Source: Pseudomonas guariconensis
GTDB lineage: Bacteria > Pseudomonadota > Gammaproteobacteria > Pseudomonadales > Pseudomonadaceae
Reading direction: 5' to 3'
DNA length: 64,000 nucleotides
NCBI RefSeq assembly: GCF_900102675.1
Contig: NZ_FMYX01000004.1
Coordinates: forward strand, 310,001-374,000
The notes under the pieces: model-generated
Database searches by the model: none
What the model was told of the DNA's origin: nothing
Seen by the model: the letters and a program-made list of their open reading frames with translations, nothing else
Translations under genes and position numbers: made by a program
Part shown: piece after piece, positions 1-8,042 of the stretch
Position numbering within the stretch: position 1 is the first letter of the stretch
Layout of the letters: each line of letters starts with the position of its first letter

Positions 1-248
1 TGCTGATCAGCGTTGAGCGGCTTGCCGGCCAGGTAGGTGGTCAGCGTTTCGTTCAGCGCGTCGGCCTTGGCCAGGTTGCTGCTGGCCAGCTTGCTGAGAA
101 AGTGACGGAAATCAGTCGGATCGCTGCCGTCGTAGGTCTTGAGGATCGCCGCCGATTGCTGTGGCGTGAGGTTGGCCTGGGCCTGGTTGGCGAACAGCCC
201 GAGGCTGGCCAGCAGCAGGGTGGCGATCGTGAGTTTTTTCAGAGTCAT
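1..248 (-). CDS. Exported protein of unknown function (3' part cut by window edge)
   Basis: The reading frame starts at the ATG complementary to 246-248 and runs off the left edge, giving 82 residues without a stop. The first 25 residues look like a Sec signal peptide: a Lys-Lys N-region, a Leu/Ala-rich core and a likely cleavage after ANQAQA. The mature part begins NLTPQQSAAILKTY and is a soluble, helix-prone sequence with no motif I recognise. No lipobox cysteine is present, so a periplasmic location is inferred. Its 3' end and function cannot be judged from this window. Confidence 0.75.
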   Translation of the reverse strand, partial: MTLKKLTIATLLLASLGLFANQAQANLTPQQSAAILKTYDGSDPTDFRHFLSKLASSNLAKADALNETLTTYLAGKPLNADQ

Positions 249-410
249 GAGTCAGCGCAGTCCTTCGCGGATCGTTGATAGAGGTCCCCGCTCTGTAGGA
301 ACGGGATAACCCCACGCTAACACCAATGGAGAGGTTGTAGGGAGAGGCACAGTGGCACTAGTGTGCAACTGGAACGGGGAAGCAAACTCGCCGAAATTCC
401 AGTCCAAATG

Positions 411-440
411 AAAAAGCCCCGGGAGATCTCCCAGGGCTTC
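411..440 (-). terminator. Rho-independent terminator of tRNA-Arg
   Basis: Read on the minus strand just after the tRNA 3' end, AAGCCC-tGGGAG-ATC-TCCCgGGGCTT forms a long GC-rich stem followed by a run of T. It sits 5 bases beyond the CCA end. Confidence 0.85.
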
Positions 441-445
441 AGGTA

Positions 446-522
446 TGGCGCACTCGGCGGGATTCGAACCCACGACCCCTGCCTTCGGAGGGCAGTACTC
501 TATCCAGCTGAGCTACGAGTGC
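446..522 (-). tRNA. tRNA-Arg (anticodon CCG)
   Basis: On the minus strand the sequence has a complete cloverleaf. The acceptor stem GCACTCG pairs with CGAGTGC, the D-arm carries AGCTCAGCTGGATAGAG, the anticodon stem CTGCC/GGCAG encloses the loop CTCCGAA (anticodon CCG), and the T-loop is GTTCGAATC. CCA is encoded at 446-448. Total length is 77 nt. It reads CGG arginine codons. A terminator follows immediately, so it is probably a single-gene transcript. Confidence 0.97.
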
Positions 523-670
523 AACGGGGCGCAATGATACCCATCTCGTGGGGTTGCGTCCATCGCCTTGATCTGTAGCTGTTTTTGCCACAACGGCATG
601 GTCGCCGAAAATATCCATATTCGAAAACGATATTTCTCACATAACGCTTATGCGCTATCCTCTGGTCACA

Positions 671-686
671 ACTTGTTATAACAAGT
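671..686. promoter_or_regulatory. Perfect palindrome, likely GntR operator
   Basis: ACTTGTTATAACAAGT is a perfect 16-bp palindrome ending 21 bp before the start of the gntR-type gene that opens the operon. Size, symmetry and position match operators of the HutC/GntR subfamily, so autoregulation of the whole operon is inferred. Confidence 0.65.
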
Positions 687-707
687 CACGTCAGAGTGAA
701 GAGAATC

Positions 708-1457
708 ATGGCCGAATTGCTCCCCCTGTCCCCGGTACCGCTGTACAGCCAGCTCAAGGAGCTGCTGCGTGAGCGCATCCTCGACGGTACCTATCCGCCC
801 CACAGCCGCATGCCCTCCGAAGCCGAGCTGGGCAAGGCCTTCGACGTCAGCCGCATCACTGTGCGCCAGGCCTTGGGCGATCTGCAGAAGGAGGGTCTGA
901 TCTTCAAGATCCATGGTAAAGGCACCTTCGTTGCCAAGCCCAAGGCGTTCCAGAACGTCACCACCCTGCAAGGCCTGGGCGAATCCATGAGCCAGATGGG
1001 TTACGAGGTGATCAACCGCCTGCGCAGCTTCCGTCATGTACCGGCCAGTGCACTGGTGGCCGAGCGTCTGCAGGTGGAGGAGGGCAGCTTGGTCACTGAG
1101 ATCCGCCGGGTGCGGCTGATCAACCGTGAGCCGGTGTCGCTGGAACTGACCTGGCTGCCCAAGGCCGTTGGCGAAAAGCTCGAAAAGGCTGACCTGGTCA
1201 CCCGCGACATCTTTCTGCTGCTGGAAAACGACTGTGGCATCGCCCTGGGCCACGCCGACCTGGCCATAGATGCAGTGCTGGCCGATGCCGACCTGACCCA
1301 GGCGCTGGAAGTGGAGGAGGGCTCGCCAATCATGCGCATCGAGCGTCTGACCCACGCCGCCGACGGCACGCCGCTGGACTTCGAACACCTCTACTACCGC
1401 GGCGATGCCTTCCAGTACCGCCTGCGCATCGACCGCCAGAAGGGAGCCAAGGCATGA
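708..1457 (+). CDS. GntR-family (HutC subfamily) transcriptional regulator
   Basis: A 249-aa regulator. Residues 8-75 form a GntR winged helix (PLYSQLKELLRERI, then SRITVRQALGDL and a GKGTFV wing), and residues 90-245 form a UTRA effector domain ending with the typical FEHLYYRGDAFQYRLRI pattern. HutC-type regulators repress catabolic or uptake operons until a small ligand binds the UTRA domain. ATG 708 is preferred to GTG 696 because the family usually begins a few residues before PLY. The stop overlaps the next start by ATGA, so the regulator is part of the operon it probably controls through the palindrome at 671-686. The ligand is unknown. Confidence 0.9.
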   Translation: MAELLPLSPVPLYSQLKELLRERILDGTYPPHSRMPSEAELGKAFDVSRITVRQALGDLQKEGLIFKIHGKGTFVAKPKAFQNVTTLQGLGESMSQMGYEVINRLRSFRHVPASALVAERLQVEEGSLVTEIRRVRLINREPVSLELTWLPKAVGEKLEKADLVTRDIFLLLENDCGIALGHADLAIDAVLADADLTQALEVEEGSPIMRIERLTHAADGTPLDFEHLYYRGDAFQYRLRIDRQKGAKA

Positions 1458-3178
1458 GCATCGAGACCCGCGACTACGACATCATCGTCATCGGCGGCGG
1501 CACCGCAGGGCCTATGGCCGCGATCAAGGCCAAGGAACAGGACAAGTCCTTGCGCGTGCTGCTGCTGGACAAAGCCAACGTCAAGCGCAGCGGTGCCATC
1601 AGCATGGGCATGGACGGCCTGAACAACGCGATCATTCCAGGCCACGCCACGCCCGAGCAGTACACCAAGGAAATCACCGTAGCCAACGACGGTATCGTCA
1701 ATCAGGCCGCTGTGTATGCCTACGCCACCCACAGCTTCGAAACCCTCGAGCAACTGGACCGCTGGGGCGTGAAGTTCGAGAAGGACGAGACCGGCGACTA
1801 CGCGGTGAAGAAGGTCCACCACATGGGGGCTTACGTGCTGCCCATGCCCGAGGGCCACGACATCAAGAAGGTCCTCTATCGCCAACTCAAACGCGCGCGG
1901 GTCGAGATCACCAATCGCATGGTCTGCACCCGCGTGCTGCTCGATGGCGAAGGTGCCGCTGCCGGGGTCATGGGCTTCGATTGCCGCAGCGCAGAGTTCC
2001 AGGTGATCCGCGCCAAGGCGGTGATCCTCGCCTGTGGTGCGGCCGGGCGGCTGGGCCTGCCCTCGTCGGGCTACCTGATGGGCACCTATGAGAACCCGAC
2101 CAATGCCGGCGATGGCTACGCCATGGCCTATCACGCGGGGGCGGAGCTTGCGAATCTGGAGTGCTTCCAGATCAACCCGCTGATCAAGGACTACAACGGC
2201 CCGGCCTGCGCCTACGTCACCGGCCCCCTGGGTGGTTACACCGCCAACAGCAAGGGCGAGCGCTTCATCGAGTGCGACTACTGGAGCGGGCAGATGATGT
2301 GGGAGTTCCACCAGGAGCTCGAAGGCGGCAACGGTCCGGTGTTCCTCAAGCTCGATCACCTGGCCGAGGAGACCATCCAGAACATCGAAGAGATCCTGCA
2401 CAGCAACGAGCGCCCCAGCCGTGGGCAGTTCCACGCCAACCGTGGCACCGATTACCGCCAGCACATGGTCGAGATGCACATCTCCGAGATCGGCTTCTGC
2501 TCCGGGCATTCAGCCTCTGGTGTGTGGGTCAACGAAAAGGCCGAAACCAGTGTTCGCGGCCTGTATGCCGCCGGTGACATGGCTGCAGTGCCGCACAACT
2601 ACATGCTCGGCGCTTTCACCTATGGCTGGTTCGCTGGGGTCAACGCTGCCCGCTACGTCGCTGGGCGCCCCTTCGCCGAGGTGGACACGGCTCAGGTCGA
2701 GCGCGAGCGCGAACGGGTGTTCGCGCCTTTGCACCGCGAACACGGCCTGCCACCGGCCCAGGTCGAGTACAAGCTGCGGCGCATGGTCAACGACTATCTG
2801 CAGCCGCCGAAGGTGACCAAGAAGATGGAGATCGGCCTGGCCCGCTTTGCCGAGATCGAGCGTGACCTGTCGCAGATGAAGGCCAGCAACCCCCATGAGC
2901 TGATGCGTGCCATGGAAGTGAGCGTGATCCGCGACTGCGCCGAGATGGCCGCAAGGGCTTCGCTGTTCCGCGAGGAGAGCCGCTGGGGGCTGTATCACCA
3001 TCGGGTGGATTTCCCGGAGCGCAACGATGGCGAGTGGTTCTGCCATTGCCACCTGAAGAAAGGCGAGGACGGCCAGATGACCAGCTTCAAGAAACCCATC
3101 GAGCCCTACCTGATTGCCCTGGATGCCCAGGAGCAGACTGCCTATGACCGGCTGCGGGTCAAAGCCGACGCTGCCTAG
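1454..3178 (+). CDS. AprA-like FAD oxidoreductase (fumarate reductase/APS reductase alpha superfamily)
   Basis: A 574-aa cytoplasmic flavoprotein. The FAD-binding fold opens with IGGGTAG (residues 13-19), followed by KANVKRSGAISMGMDGLN and, near the C-terminal half of the FAD domain, GLYAAGDMA (369-377). The segment CSGHSASGVWV (349-359, His352) resembles the GSHSG catalytic-histidine region of dissimilatory APS reductase AprA rather than the fumarate reductase signature. A CHCH motif lies near the C-terminus. The next gene encodes an AprB-like ferredoxin, so an AprAB-type complex is likely. Pseudomonads do not use dissimilatory sulfate metabolism. The adjacent importer suggests a role in turnover of an imported, possibly sulfur-containing, compound, but the reaction is unknown. 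Confidence 0.8.
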   Translation: MSIETRDYDIIVIGGGTAGPMAAIKAKEQDKSLRVLLLDKANVKRSGAISMGMDGLNNAIIPGHATPEQYTKEITVANDGIVNQAAVYAYATHSFETLEQLDRWGVKFEKDETGDYAVKKVHHMGAYVLPMPEGHDIKKVLYRQLKRARVEITNRMVCTRVLLDGEGAAAGVMGFDCRSAEFQVIRAKAVILACGAAGRLGLPSSGYLMGTYENPTNAGDGYAMAYHAGAELANLECFQINPLIKDYNGPACAYVTGPLGGYTANSKGERFIECDYWSGQMMWEFHQELEGGNGPVFLKLDHLAEETIQNIEEILHSNERPSRGQFHANRGTDYRQHMVEMHISEIGFCSGHSASGVWVNEKAETSVRGLYAAGDMAAVPHNYMLGAFTYGWFAGVNAARYVAGRPFAEVDTAQVERERERVFAPLHREHGLPPAQVEYKLRRMVNDYLQPPKVTKKMEIGLARFAEIERDLSQMKASNPHELMRAMEVSVIRDCAEMAARASLFREESRWGLYHHRVDFPERNDGEWFCHCHLKKGEDGQMTSFKKPIEPYLIALDAQEQTAYDRLRVKADAA

Positions 3179-3194
3179 GCATCGACGAACCCAG

Positions 3195-3220
3195 TGGGAG
3201 CGGCTTTGCCCGCGAACAAG
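3195..3220. repeat. Single REP element between flavoprotein and ferredoxin genes
   Basis: GTGGGAGCGGCTTTGCCCGCGAA matches the P. putida REP core on the minus strand. It lies inside the operon, in the 113-bp gap between the AprA-like and AprB-like genes, where it could stabilise or partly separate the two messages. Confidence 0.7.
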
Positions 3221-3291
3221 GCACCGCCGGGCAAGACCGTTGCCCCCGCAGGACGGTGCAGAGGCTCAACGAACCCCGAGGACTCCGTGAA

Positions 3292-3537
3292 ATGGCCTAC
3301 CAACCCCAAGAGATTTTCTTTCGCAGCAACGCCCCGGTCACCATCGACGAAGACAAATGCATCGCCGAGAAAGGCTGCACCGTCTGCGTCGAGGTCTGCC
3401 CCATGGACCTGCTGGCCATCAACCCGGCGACCCAGAAGGCCTACATGGCCTTCGACGAATGCTGGTACTGCATGCCGTGCGAGAAAGACTGCCCGACCGG
3501 CGCGGTGAAGGTGGACATTCCCTACCTGCTGCGCTGA
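3292..3537 (+). CDS. AprB-like ferredoxin with two [4Fe-4S] clusters
   Basis: An 81-aa iron-sulfur protein. Cluster ligands are C23, C29, C32 and C36 (Cx5Cx2Cx3CP) and C57, C60, C63 and C67 (CWYCMPCEKDCP). The second motif closely resembles AprB, in which CWECYSCVKxCP carries the tryptophan that helps electron transfer; here W58 is retained. It is about half the length of AprB and lacks the C-terminal tail that wraps AprA. ATG 3292 is preceded by CGAGGACTCCGTGAA and gives the natural N-terminus; an upstream GTG at 3256 is in frame but less likely. It probably passes electrons to or from the flavoprotein just upstream. Confidence 0.85.
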   Translation: MAYQPQEIFFRSNAPVTIDEDKCIAEKGCTVCVEVCPMDLLAINPATQKAYMAFDECWYCMPCEKDCPTGAVKVDIPYLLR

Positions 3538-3660
3538 ACCACGCCACACGCCATCCGGCCCACCACCGGACGCCCATTCGAAATGCCCCCTCGTTTCCCA
3601 CCACCGCGCCAGGTGGCGGAGACGACGCCAACACCTAAAAACGATTCGAGGGGAAACACC

Positions 3661-5067
3661 ATGCGCCTTGCAGCAACCGTGGCCGGCCTCGCGCTGGCAA
3701 CCATTGGCCTGAATGCCAACGCCGAAACCATCCGCATCGCCATCGGCACCCAGGACACCACCATCAACTGCGCCACTGGTGGCCTGCTAATCCGTGAGCT
3801 GGGCCTGCTGGAGAAGTACCTGCCCCATGACGGCAAGTACAAGGACGCGACCTACCAGGTCGAGTGGAAGAACTTCACCAGTGGCGCACCGCTGACCAAC
3901 GAAATGGTCGCGGGCAAGCTGGACTTCGGCGCCATGGCAGACTTCCCCGGCTCGTTCAATGGCGTCGCGCATCTGGATGCTGGCAAGCGCAGCCTGTTCA
4001 TCAGTGTGCTGTCCGGCAGCGTACAGGGCAGCGGCAACGGCATCGTGGTGCCGGCGGCGTCGACCGTGCAGGCGCTCTCCGAACTCAAGGGCAAGACCAT
4101 CTCGGTGCCGTTCGCCTCCACCGCCCATGGCATGCTGCTGCGCGCCGTCGCCGCCCAGGGCTGGGACCCGCAAAAAGACGTGCGCATCATCGCCCAGGCC
4201 CCAGAGATCGCAGGCTCGGCGTTGCGCAGCAACCGCATCGAGGCTCACGCCGACTTCGTGCCCTTCGCCGAGCTGTTCCCCAACCGTGGTTTCGCCCGCA
4301 AGATCTACGACGGCGCCCAGGCCAACGCACCGACCTTCCATGGCGCCCTGGTCGATGCCGACTATGCCAAGCAGTACCCAGAAGTGGTCACCGCCTACCT
4401 GCGCGCCAGCCTCGAAGCCGACCGTCTGATCGCCGCCGAGCCCGAGAAGTACAGCGAGCTGATCGAGAAGGTCACCGGCATCGAAGCCGAGGTGAACTAC
4501 CTGTTCCACGGCCCGCTGGGCCTGCAGACCCGCGACCTGACCTGGAAACCTGAGTACCGCCAGGCCGTGGCCACATCCATCGATACCCTCAAGCTACTGA
4601 AGAAGACCGACCGAGGCCTGGACACTGCCCAGTTCATCGACGATCAGTACATCCGCGCCGCCTTCAAGCAGGCTGGCCTGGACTACGACAAGGCGCTGAA
4701 GAACTACGCTCCACTGCCGCTCAGTGCCACCGATGCGCTGACTGGCCAGCCGATCAAAGATTTCAGCCGCCTGGCGCAGATCTGGGTGCGCGGCGAAGAC
4801 AAGGTCCGCCACTACGCCTCGCCAGAGGCCGCCCTCGGCGCCCTGGCGCAACTGGAACAGGAGGGCAAGGACATCCGCGCGATCTACGCCCAGGCCGCCG
4901 ACAGCGGCATCAAGCTGCTGGCCAACCAGGCCTGGTTCGTGCGCAACGCCAAGGGCGAGCTGGCGGCCTTCCTGCTCAAGGACCAGGCCGAACAGTACGC
5001 CAAAGCCCACGGCGGTGAGGCGCTGGACTTCGTCAGTGCCAACCGCAAGCTGCTCGCCCAGCGCTGA
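3661..5067 (+). CDS. ABC transporter substrate-binding protein with NosL-like C-terminal extension
   Basis: A 468-aa periplasmic protein with a signal peptide cleaved after ANA (residue 21). Residues 22-350 follow the SsuA/TauA/NrtA binding fold: IRIAIGTQ, FGAMADFPGSF, LKGKTISVPFASTAHG and AEPEKYSELI. At 468 residues it is much longer than SsuA or TauA (about 320). The extra segment, about 380-460, contains IRAIYAQ, NQAWFVRN, a Phe-x-x-x-x-x-A repeat and HGGEALDF, a pattern like the NosL domain of nitrous oxide reductase maturation but without its metal-binding Cys and Met. The start at ATG 3661 follows GAGGGGAAACACC. The substrate is unknown. The NosL-like call is an inference. Confidence 0.85.
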   Translation: MRLAATVAGLALATIGLNANAETIRIAIGTQDTTINCATGGLLIRELGLLEKYLPHDGKYKDATYQVEWKNFTSGAPLTNEMVAGKLDFGAMADFPGSFNGVAHLDAGKRSLFISVLSGSVQGSGNGIVVPAASTVQALSELKGKTISVPFASTAHGMLLRAVAAQGWDPQKDVRIIAQAPEIAGSALRSNRIEAHADFVPFAELFPNRGFARKIYDGAQANAPTFHGALVDADYAKQYPEVVTAYLRASLEADRLIAAEPEKYSELIEKVTGIEAEVNYLFHGPLGLQTRDLTWKPEYRQAVATSIDTLKLLKKTDRGLDTAQFIDDQYIRAAFKQAGLDYDKALKNYAPLPLSATDALTGQPIKDFSRLAQIWVRGEDKVRHYASPEAALGALAQLEQEGKDIRAIYAQAADSGIKLLANQAWFVRNAKGELAAFLLKDQAEQYAKAHGGEALDFVSANRKLLAQR

Positions 5068-5082
5068 TCCGGAGGCAATGTC

Positions 5083-5865
5083 ATGACCCGCGACCTCACG
5101 CGCTGGCCGCTGCGCCTGGCGTCCTTGCTGGCCTGCCTGCTTTTCTGGCAGGTGGCGGCCAGCCAGAAGTTGGACCTTGGCCTGTTCACGTTCACCTATG
5201 TGCCCACGCCGAGTGCCGTGCTCGAGGCCGCCTGGCAGCTGTTGGCATCGAGCGCCTTGCTGGCGCATGTGTCCAGCAGCCTGGCGCGGGTATTCGCCGG
5301 TTATCTGGCCGCCGCAGTGTTGGGCGTGGCGCTAGGGCTGTTGATCGGTCGCTCGACGTGGGCCGAGGACACCCTGTTACCACCGCTGGAAGTGCTGCGG
5401 CCGATCCCGGCGGTGGCCTGGATTCCGCTGGCGATCCTGATGTTTCCGTCGTCTGAGCTGTCGATGGTGTTCATCACCTTCACCGGCGCGCTGTTTCCCA
5501 TCCTGCTCAATACCGTGCACGGCGCAGAGGCGGTCGACCCGCGCCTGGTGGCCTCGGCGCGCAGCCTAGGCGCAGGACGCGGCGCGATCCTGCGTGAGGT
5601 GGTATTGCCGGGCGCGCTGCCGAGCATCGTCACCGGGCTGGCCATCGGCATGGGCACGTCGTGGTTTTGCCTGGTCACCGCCGAGATGATCTCCGGACAG
5701 TTCGGCATCGGCTATTACACCTGGGAGTCCTACACCTTGCAGAACTACCCGGACATCATCGTCGGCATGCTGTTGATCGGCGTGCTGGGCATGGGCAGCA
5801 GCACCCTGGTCAAGCGCCTGGGCGCGCTGGCCACTCCCTGGTACTGCGCGCGGAGGGCAGCCTGA
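5083..5865 (+). CDS. ABC transporter permease (SsuC/TauC type)
   Basis: A 260-aa inner-membrane protein with about six transmembrane helices. The EAA coupling loop reads EAVDPRLVASARSLGAG followed by LPGALPSI, typical of nitrate/sulfonate/taurine permeases. It is preceded by a strong GGAGGC ribosome site 15 bp after the binding-protein gene. Its stop shares one base with the ATPase start (TGATG), so translation is coupled. It forms the channel for the substrate delivered by the binding protein upstream. Confidence 0.93.
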   Translation: MTRDLTRWPLRLASLLACLLFWQVAASQKLDLGLFTFTYVPTPSAVLEAAWQLLASSALLAHVSSSLARVFAGYLAAAVLGVALGLLIGRSTWAEDTLLPPLEVLRPIPAVAWIPLAILMFPSSELSMVFITFTGALFPILLNTVHGAEAVDPRLVASARSLGAGRGAILREVVLPGALPSIVTGLAIGMGTSWFCLVTAEMISGQFGIGYYTWESYTLQNYPDIIVGMLLIGVLGMGSSTLVKRLGALATPWYCARRAA

Positions 5866-6722
5866 TGAACAGCTATCGACAGGCGCCGCAGGCCGGACGC
5901 ATCGAGGCGCATGGCGTGTCGATCCGCCTGGGCCAGGGGCGCGATGCCTTCGAGGCGGTGCAAACCTTGGACTTTGCCGTCGCTCCAGGCGAGTTCGTGT
6001 GCATCCTCGGGCCTTCGGGCTGTGGCAAATCAACCCTGCTCGGCGCCTTGGCCGGCCACCTGGCGCCCAGCGCCGGGCGGCTCGAGGTCGATGGCCAGGC
6101 AGTCGAAGGCCCTTCGCCCCAGCGCGGCATGGTGTTCCAGCACCACACCTTGCTGCCCTGGCGCAGCGTGCTCGACAACGTCGCCTTCGGCCTGAAGATG
6201 CAGGGCGTGGGCAAGGCCGAGCGCCAGCGCCGCGCCCAGGACATGTTGCAACGGGTGGGGCTCGCCGACTTCGCCGAGCGCTGGCCGAGCCAGCTTTCCG
6301 GCGGCATGCAGCAACGCGCCGAAATCGCCCGCGTGCTGATCAACCGCCCACATCTGCTGTTGATGGACGAACCCTTCGGCGCGCTCGATGCCCAGACCCG
6401 CTCGCGCATGCAAGAGCTGTTGCTGGAAGTCTGGAGTGGCATTCGCACCACCGTGGTGTTCGTCACCCATGACATCGACGAGGCGCTGTTCCTCGCCGAT
6501 CGCATCCTGGTGATGAGCCCGCGACCCGGACGCTTCATCGAGGACCTGCCACTGAGCTTCCCGCGGCCACGTCGCGCAAGCCTTTTGACCAGCCCCGAAT
6601 TCACCCATCTCAAGCGCCATTGCCTGGCGCTGCTGCGCCACGAAGAAGGCCGCGAACTGCCGCGCCTGACCCCGCTGGGCCTGCCCGGCACCGATCATCC
6701 ACCGCTGCGGATAGCCCTATGA
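5865..6722 (+). CDS. ABC transporter ATP-binding protein (SsuB/TauB type)
   Basis: A 285-aa ATPase. Walker A is GPSGCGKST (49-57), the Q-loop follows MVFQHH, the signature is LSGGM (144-148), Walker B is LLLMDEP (164-170) and the switch histidine is H202. The start codon overlaps the permease stop by one base and its own stop overlaps the HEAT protein start by four. A C-terminal extension of about 40 residues beyond the NrtD-like core is not recognised. It powers uptake with the preceding permease. Confidence 0.93.
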   Translation: MNSYRQAPQAGRIEAHGVSIRLGQGRDAFEAVQTLDFAVAPGEFVCILGPSGCGKSTLLGALAGHLAPSAGRLEVDGQAVEGPSPQRGMVFQHHTLLPWRSVLDNVAFGLKMQGVGKAERQRRAQDMLQRVGLADFAERWPSQLSGGMQQRAEIARVLINRPHLLLMDEPFGALDAQTRSRMQELLLEVWSGIRTTVVFVTHDIDEALFLADRILVMSPRPGRFIEDLPLSFPRPRRASLLTSPEFTHLKRHCLALLRHEEGRELPRLTPLGLPGTDHPPLRIAL

Positions 6723-7684
6723 CCGAACGAATCACTGATAACCCTGACATCCTCCCGCTGCTGCCACGCCTGGCCGATGCCGATGCTGGCGTGCGGCGTA
6801 TCGCCCTGATCGAACTGGCCGACCTGGAAGACCCGGACGGCCTGCCCTGGCTGACCGATGCCCTGCTGGTCGATCCGCATGTCGAGGTCCGCGCCGAAGC
6901 CGCGCGCCTGCTGGAAGCCTGGGAAGAGCCCGAAGTGGTGCAGGCGTTGTGTGCCGCCTTGGCCGATGTCGCCGAGCCGGTGCGCCTGGCGGCGGCCCAG
7001 AGTCTGAGCGAACTCAAGTCCCTGGAGGCGGGCACGCTCATCCTGCCGTGGGCCAGTCATGCCGACGCGTTCGTTCGCGCCAGTGCCTTGCGGGCATTGC
7101 GTGAGCTGCGCCTGGAGGACGCTGCAGGCCCTGCGCTGCTGGCCCTCGATGACGCCGACGCTTCGGTGCGTCGAGAGGCCGTGGGCATCCTCGGCTGGCT
7201 CAAGCATGCCCCCGCCTTGCCGGCGCTGGCGCGGCTGGCCGGGGAAGAGACTGACACCGAAGTTCGCCGTGCTGCCATCGGCGCTCTGGGCCTGGCCCGC
7301 GATACCAGCGTGCTGCCGGCATTGGTCGCAGCGCTAAGGGACGAGGCCTGGCAAGTACGCGAAGAAGCTGCCACCACGCTGGGCAAGGTCGGATTGGGCG
7401 CTGCCGGGCCTGCATTGATCGCGGCCTTGGACGACAGCTACTGGCAGGTGCGCCTGCGTGCGGCACGGGCGTTGGGCCGCCTGCGGCATGGCGAGGCGTT
7501 GGATGCCCTGGCCCAGCTGCTCGGGCATGCCATCGCCAATCTGCGCAAAGAGGCAGCGCTGGCCCTGGGCGAGTTGGGCCAGGCCCGGGCGTTGCCAGCG
7601 CTGCAGGCCGCCGAGGCCGATGGCGACCCCGAGGTGCGCAAGGCCGTGCGCATTGCCCTGGCGCAACTGCAAGGGGCGGCGTGA
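6719..7684 (+). CDS. HEAT-repeat (PBS-lyase-like) protein
   Basis: A 321-aa protein made almost entirely of short helical repeats of about 31 residues, with recurring patterns such as VRRxAxxALG, VRxEAAxxLGxxG and ALPALxxL. No signal peptide is present, so it should be cytoplasmic. Such PBS-lyase HEAT proteins act as scaffolds, and some (CpcE/CpcF type) help attach or insert cofactors. In this operon a role in maturing the flavoprotein-ferredoxin pair is plausible but inferred. ATGA overlap with the ATPase gene and GTGATG overlap with the DUF971 gene indicate tight co-expression. Confidence 0.88.
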   Translation: MTERITDNPDILPLLPRLADADAGVRRIALIELADLEDPDGLPWLTDALLVDPHVEVRAEAARLLEAWEEPEVVQALCAALADVAEPVRLAAAQSLSELKSLEAGTLILPWASHADAFVRASALRALRELRLEDAAGPALLALDDADASVRREAVGILGWLKHAPALPALARLAGEETDTEVRRAAIGALGLARDTSVLPALVAALRDEAWQVREEAATTLGKVGLGAAGPALIAALDDSYWQVRLRAARALGRLRHGEALDALAQLLGHAIANLRKEAALALGELGQARALPALQAAEADGDPEVRKAVRIALAQLQGAA

Positions 7685-7959
7685 TGAACGCGCCCCAGTC
7701 GCTGCGCAACCTGCGTGGGCGAGGCGAATTGGCCGTGCACTGGCCCGATGCGTTGCAGATCGTCAGCCATGCCCGCCTGCGCGGCGCCTGCCCCTGCTCG
7801 CAATGCCGCGCGGCGAAGTTGCGCGGTGGCATCGCCGTGGTACGTGAGGATGTGCGTGTTGAGCGGATCGAGGTGCAGGGGTATGGCGTGCAGCTGGTGT
7901 TCAGCGATGGGCATGAGCGCGGGATCTTCCCTTGGGCATACCTGCGGGACCTAGGGTGA
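7684..7959 (+). CDS. DUF971 (gamma-butyrobetaine hydroxylase-like N-terminal domain) protein
   Basis: A 91-aa single-domain protein. The family core is visible: LRGACPCSQC (C36, C38, C41) and the closing IFPWAYLRDLG. DUF971 domains occur alone or fused to Fe-S carrier ATPases and to butyrobetaine hydroxylase, which suggests a link with Fe-S or metal handling. As the last gene of this operon it may help load the AprB-like ferredoxin. ATG 7684 overlaps the HEAT stop; a GTG three bases earlier is possible. Confidence 0.9.
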   Translation: MNAPQSLRNLRGRGELAVHWPDALQIVSHARLRGACPCSQCRAAKLRGGIAVVREDVRVERIEVQGYGVQLVFSDGHERGIFPWAYLRDLG

Positions 7960-7970
7960 GGTTGCCGGCG

Positions 7971-8035
7971 CGTTCGCGGGTAACTCGCTCGTATTTGGTC
8001 CGTGCGGGCGCTGTAGCGGGTCACCCGCGAACACG
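7971..8035. repeat. Inverted pair of REP elements between convergent operons
   Basis: CGTTCGCGGGTAACTCGCTC and, after about 20 bp, TAGCGGGTCACCCGCGAACACG form an inverted REP pair. It fills the space between the convergent DUF971 and atsC genes and could end transcription from both sides. Confidence 0.8.
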
Positions 8036-8042
8036 CCGTGAC

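Noticed and set aside
353..367. Sigma-54-like element TGGCAC...TGC near the tRNA gene
   Set aside because: The GG to GC spacing is 9 instead of 10 bases and no gene starts downstream on that strand.
446..522. tRNA-Arg as an integration site for an island
   Set aside because: No integrase gene or direct repeat of the tRNA 3' end was seen in the window.
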